DNA of 64,000 bases, taken from contig OU612067.1 of assembly GCA_914767715.1 (NCBI GenBank), positions 31,592,162-31,656,161 of the forward strand, given 5' to 3'. The position numbers and the translations under genes were made by a program. This DNA is from Membranipora membranacea (lineage: Eukaryota > Bryozoa > Gymnolaemata > Cheilostomatida > Membraniporidae). The first letter of the stretch is position 1, and each line of letters opens with the position of its first letter. Below are positions 60,956 to 64,000 of the stretch, piece by piece. The notes beneath the pieces were generated by a model, which worked only from the letters and a program-made list of their open reading frames with translations, was not told the DNA's origin and did no database searches.

Positions 60956-63619
60956 TCACATAGAGTCATACGGAGTTACACCAAACATGGATAAGGCCTC
61001 AGTAAACATGTTGTATATAATCTTAAGTAACCAGAGTCGAGCCATCATTGTGGGGATGAGATATGGTCTGTTCTCCTGAATAAATCAAAAACATGGAAAT
61101 ATTGGAAAAGTCGAAAAAATTAAGTTTTTCAAGCTGCCATCAAAATACTGAAATAGACAACAGGAATCTCAAGTATGAATGAATAGAGACGTGAACCGGC
61201 AGCTGGACAGCAGCAGCTGATACACGATTCAATATGTATTTAATTCTTACAAAATAATGAGGACTGGGGCTTAGGGACTTCCCAATACTAAAATATTATT
61301 GATATCTGAGTTGATAATCACTGATTAATAATTTGTAGTACAAAAATGTATAAAGAAAGGGATAGCATTTACACGTTGGATAGTTGGCCACAGATGTCTT
61401 CGACATTGACCAATTCTGCCATATGGGAAATGTTTGATTAGTGTAAGTGCCCAAACAGCTGCATGAATGACAGTGCGACATCACAGTATCAAACATTCTT
61501 TTGATGTTTGATAATGTAATGACACACTCTCGCTTGCCGTCATGTATATGATATATGATGTATGATGTATGCTGTATAGGATAAATATGTCTCACCCCTA
61601 ATATATGTGTCCTGCTGTAGTATGTGCTGAAGTCTCTACTTAGACTATGTAAGAATTTTGAGAGCTGTAAAAAGAGAGAATGTTTTTATTAATATTATTT
61701 AAGTTGCTACGGTCAAGTTGTCCTCGCCTTGATTTAGAGAAGACAACTACAATTTAAAAGGAGACCGGATTAAATCTAAATGAGAAGTGCCAGGAAAATC
61801 CTATATAGGAGAGCTAAGTTACGTTAGTGATTTTACCAATTTGAGTTCTCTATTCGCACATTATCATTTCTCTTATGTATTTACAATGCACCGGTAGAGA
61901 ATAAGAGGTTTACTAAAAGCACCATAAGCTGGAGGTGATGGTAAATAATATTGATGTACGATGATGGGAATCTGTCAGTAATAAGCGTAGTCTAGAGAAA
62001 TTGTTGTAATTGTGCCCGCGTGAAACAGAAGCCTACCACTACATAAGTTCAACAGGTTTATTCATGTACCTTAGTAGAAGGAGACCCTGCTGAGTTTGTG
62101 TGGGCGCTAAACTCACTCATCAGTACTGGATAGACATTGATATAATGAAACACCAGAATCCATTCATCCTAAAAGAAGAAAAGTAATAGCGTCAACGGTT
62201 TAACAACTTCCACAGAGAGGGAGGCATCCTTGTGTACTGGCCTGTCAAACATCATGAGCCTTGTGTACTGGCCTGTCAAACATCATGAGAAAAGGGCTCT
62301 AGTGACTTAATACAAGGCAGGGTGCAGGAGTAATTATTGCTGCAGCTTCACCTCAACACCGGTAAAACAATTTGACGGTGATAGTATTCTTAGCCATGAA
62401 ACCAGGAAAGACAAAACAACAAACAACGCAAAACCCAGTATCATATGATAAAATTATGGTAATGTTAGACCCACCTCAGTTTTTAGTAATGAGAAGTCTA
62501 CATCTTCTTGTTTATACAGGTCAGGGTATGTACCTGAGAAATTAATAAAACATATATTACAAGAATCTGTGCGTTAATGTCAACTGTCACAACATGTGAT
62601 TTCTTTTTGACTGTGACTATTTTTTGAGTGGAAACTAAGTGAGTTGTAAGCAGGACGTATGCTCCTAAAGTCATAAACTTCCTCTGATCAAGAAAATAAA
62701 TGTAAATTAATGCATTGAAATTCAGGCCTTGTCTGCAGGCTATCTGGATCAAATTTGAGGAGGCTGACACTAATTTCTCTGTTTGAACGTAGCAAGAAAT
62801 ACTAACAGAACCAATGAAATACCTGCTCTATATCTGAGACAAAACTTACCATTGGTCACCCACTGTTGGTAGTTAGTGAAGAGTGTCGCAAGCCTGGCAC
62901 AGTTATACATTATGAAGGAGCCGATCTTCATGTCCCCACAGTTACTGGTGGTTAGCTGACCGGGTATGTTAGCAGACTGATGAGATATCCGTGTGAGCAG
63001 CTCAAACTTTGCTGTGGTCAGGGTCAGCTCTCCTATCCTCTGCTTCCAGAAACCTTCATCTGCCCAAAGGAGGGTGAGAGTATGAGATGACAAGCAAACA
63101 AGTAACACAAGCTTCGTTTAGCTTGTATGGAATGACTCCAGGTTGTCTAGCACCAGTTTTCATAAGCCAAGGTGAGAGTATATGTACATGAGTAGGGAGC
63201 CGAGGTGAAAGTCTATGCACATGAGTAGGGTTGAGCAAATGTAAGGTTACCACAAATATACCATTCATGTCTGCCATAAAATGGCAAACCTTTTACTGGT
63301 GAATGCTCCTCTAGCGTATCACAGTTCACCCTAAATTATTATAATGCTGAGCAAAACAAAGTTAATTGAGTAATTTCAAAGTGCGGTCAAATCATACAAT
63401 AAAGGTAGTGTGAAGCATGCCGATACAAACACATGGTTATAATGGATACCGAAATGTAGACACAGTGAACTCACCATGCACAGAGGAGCCATATTTCTCC
63501 TCCGATGACTGAATAAGATACTCTTTTCTGCTCTTGATATACTCGGTGACTAGATTAGTCTCTTTATTATCTACATCAGTGAGTTTTATCCCAGCAACAG
63601 TGGTCGTCTTATGTTTAAT
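60956..63619 (-). CDS. DALRD3: DALRD3 homologue, 3' part (7 exons; 5' end outside window)
   Basis: Minus-strand exons 63475-63619, 62850-63059, 62475-62533, 62070-62168, 61596-61664 and 60956-61075 join in phase to about 233 codons up to TGA at 60956-60958; the 5' exons lie beyond 64000. The protein follows the C-terminal DALR-type anticodon-binding region of DALRD3: GSFIMYNCARLATLF, VDFSLLKTEDEWILVFHYI, FLHSLSRDFSTYYSRTHILG and a final ENRPYLIPTMMARLWLLKII. In human cells DALRD3 partners METTL2 in 3-methylcytidine formation at position 32 of certain arginine tRNAs; it derives from the arginyl-tRNA synthetase fold. Six exons are clearly seen; whether any exon lies at 63620-64000 is undecided. 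Confidence 0.88.
62228..62289. repeat. Tandem pair, 31-bp unit
   Basis: The unit ccttgtgtactggcctgtca plus eleven further bases occurs twice in direct succession in an intron of the DALRD3 gene. Confidence 0.85.
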
Positions 63620-64000
63620 CTGAAACGTGAAACAAAGATAGAGGCTAACTATAGTAAAAGTGGAGAAATAACCTCAAGTAAATTTTATTACGGATGTTCT
63701 CTTTACCAAATACAAGATGAAGAAGAGTGGTTCATATGACTACATAAGACTATCACTCCCATTGTCAACAGATAGGAGTGTCTATTGGGTATGTAGGTGT
63801 TATTTGTTGAATTTTCAATTCACAAAATTCCTCAAATAATATATTTTCTATATTGGATTACAGGCGCCATTTAATAAGAAGGGAGCTTACAAGTTGCCCT
63901 GCCCAAGCTAGTTACAATGGGCATACAACTATAAATAGTGATAGAGGGAGGGATATTGATATATCAGGTCTTTATTACATATTTACATTAAGCCTGCTAT

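Noticed and set aside
1-64000. tRNA or rRNA genes
   Set aside because: No cloverleaf with an intact B-box-like TpsiC arm and no rRNA core sequence was spotted by eye; a tRNA scan would settle it.

Overview
The window is nuclear DNA of an animal: AT-rich, with short coding exons split by GT-AG introns, canonical poly(A) signals and many foldback mobile elements. Genes such as KRTCAP2, TMX2, UQCR11, DIPK2 and DALRD3 are shared across metazoans, and the protein divergence argues against a vertebrate. An early-branching or other invertebrate animal (a sponge would fit) is an inference; the phylum cannot be fixed from this sequence. All genes were built by hand by joining exons whose splice phases agree. 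Splice sites are therefore predictions.

Layout. 0-2.4 kb (+): a large palindromic foldback element, then a four-exon KRTCAP2 (OST subunit). 3.8-15.3 kb (+): a 14-exon gene for a mucin-like type I membrane protein with a uromodulin/GP2-type D8C-like domain and a furin-type site; its last intron holds a 0.9 kb minisatellite with a 19-bp unit. 16.4-20.1 kb (-): TMX2. 22.4-23.2 kb (-): UQCR11. 24.0-34.3 kb (+): two tandem DIPK2-type divergent kinase genes with exon-for-exon identical architecture. 35.4-40.2 kb (-): a tetraspan CD20/ENTREP-like gene, with a LINE reverse-transcriptase relic in its last intron. 40.7-49.1 kb (-): an unrecognised single-pass membrane protein with a long disordered tail. 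52.3-53.1 kb (+): an intronless membrane protein. 55.2-57.2 kb (-): an unrecognised acidic, Ser-rich protein. 61.0-63.6 kb (-): the 3' part of DALRD3.

Several products act in the secretory pathway (OST subunit, ER thioredoxin-like TMX2, DIPK2 kinases, several surface proteins), but neighbouring animal genes need not be functionally linked and no operon is claimed. The most interesting items are the tandem DIPK2 pair, in which only one copy has an alternative terminal exon that would add a second membrane anchor; the D8C-mucin receptor-like gene; the unrecognised membrane protein lying 0.56 kb upstream of the tetraspan gene on the same strand; and several families of foldback elements, one with a visible 12-bp target-site duplication.
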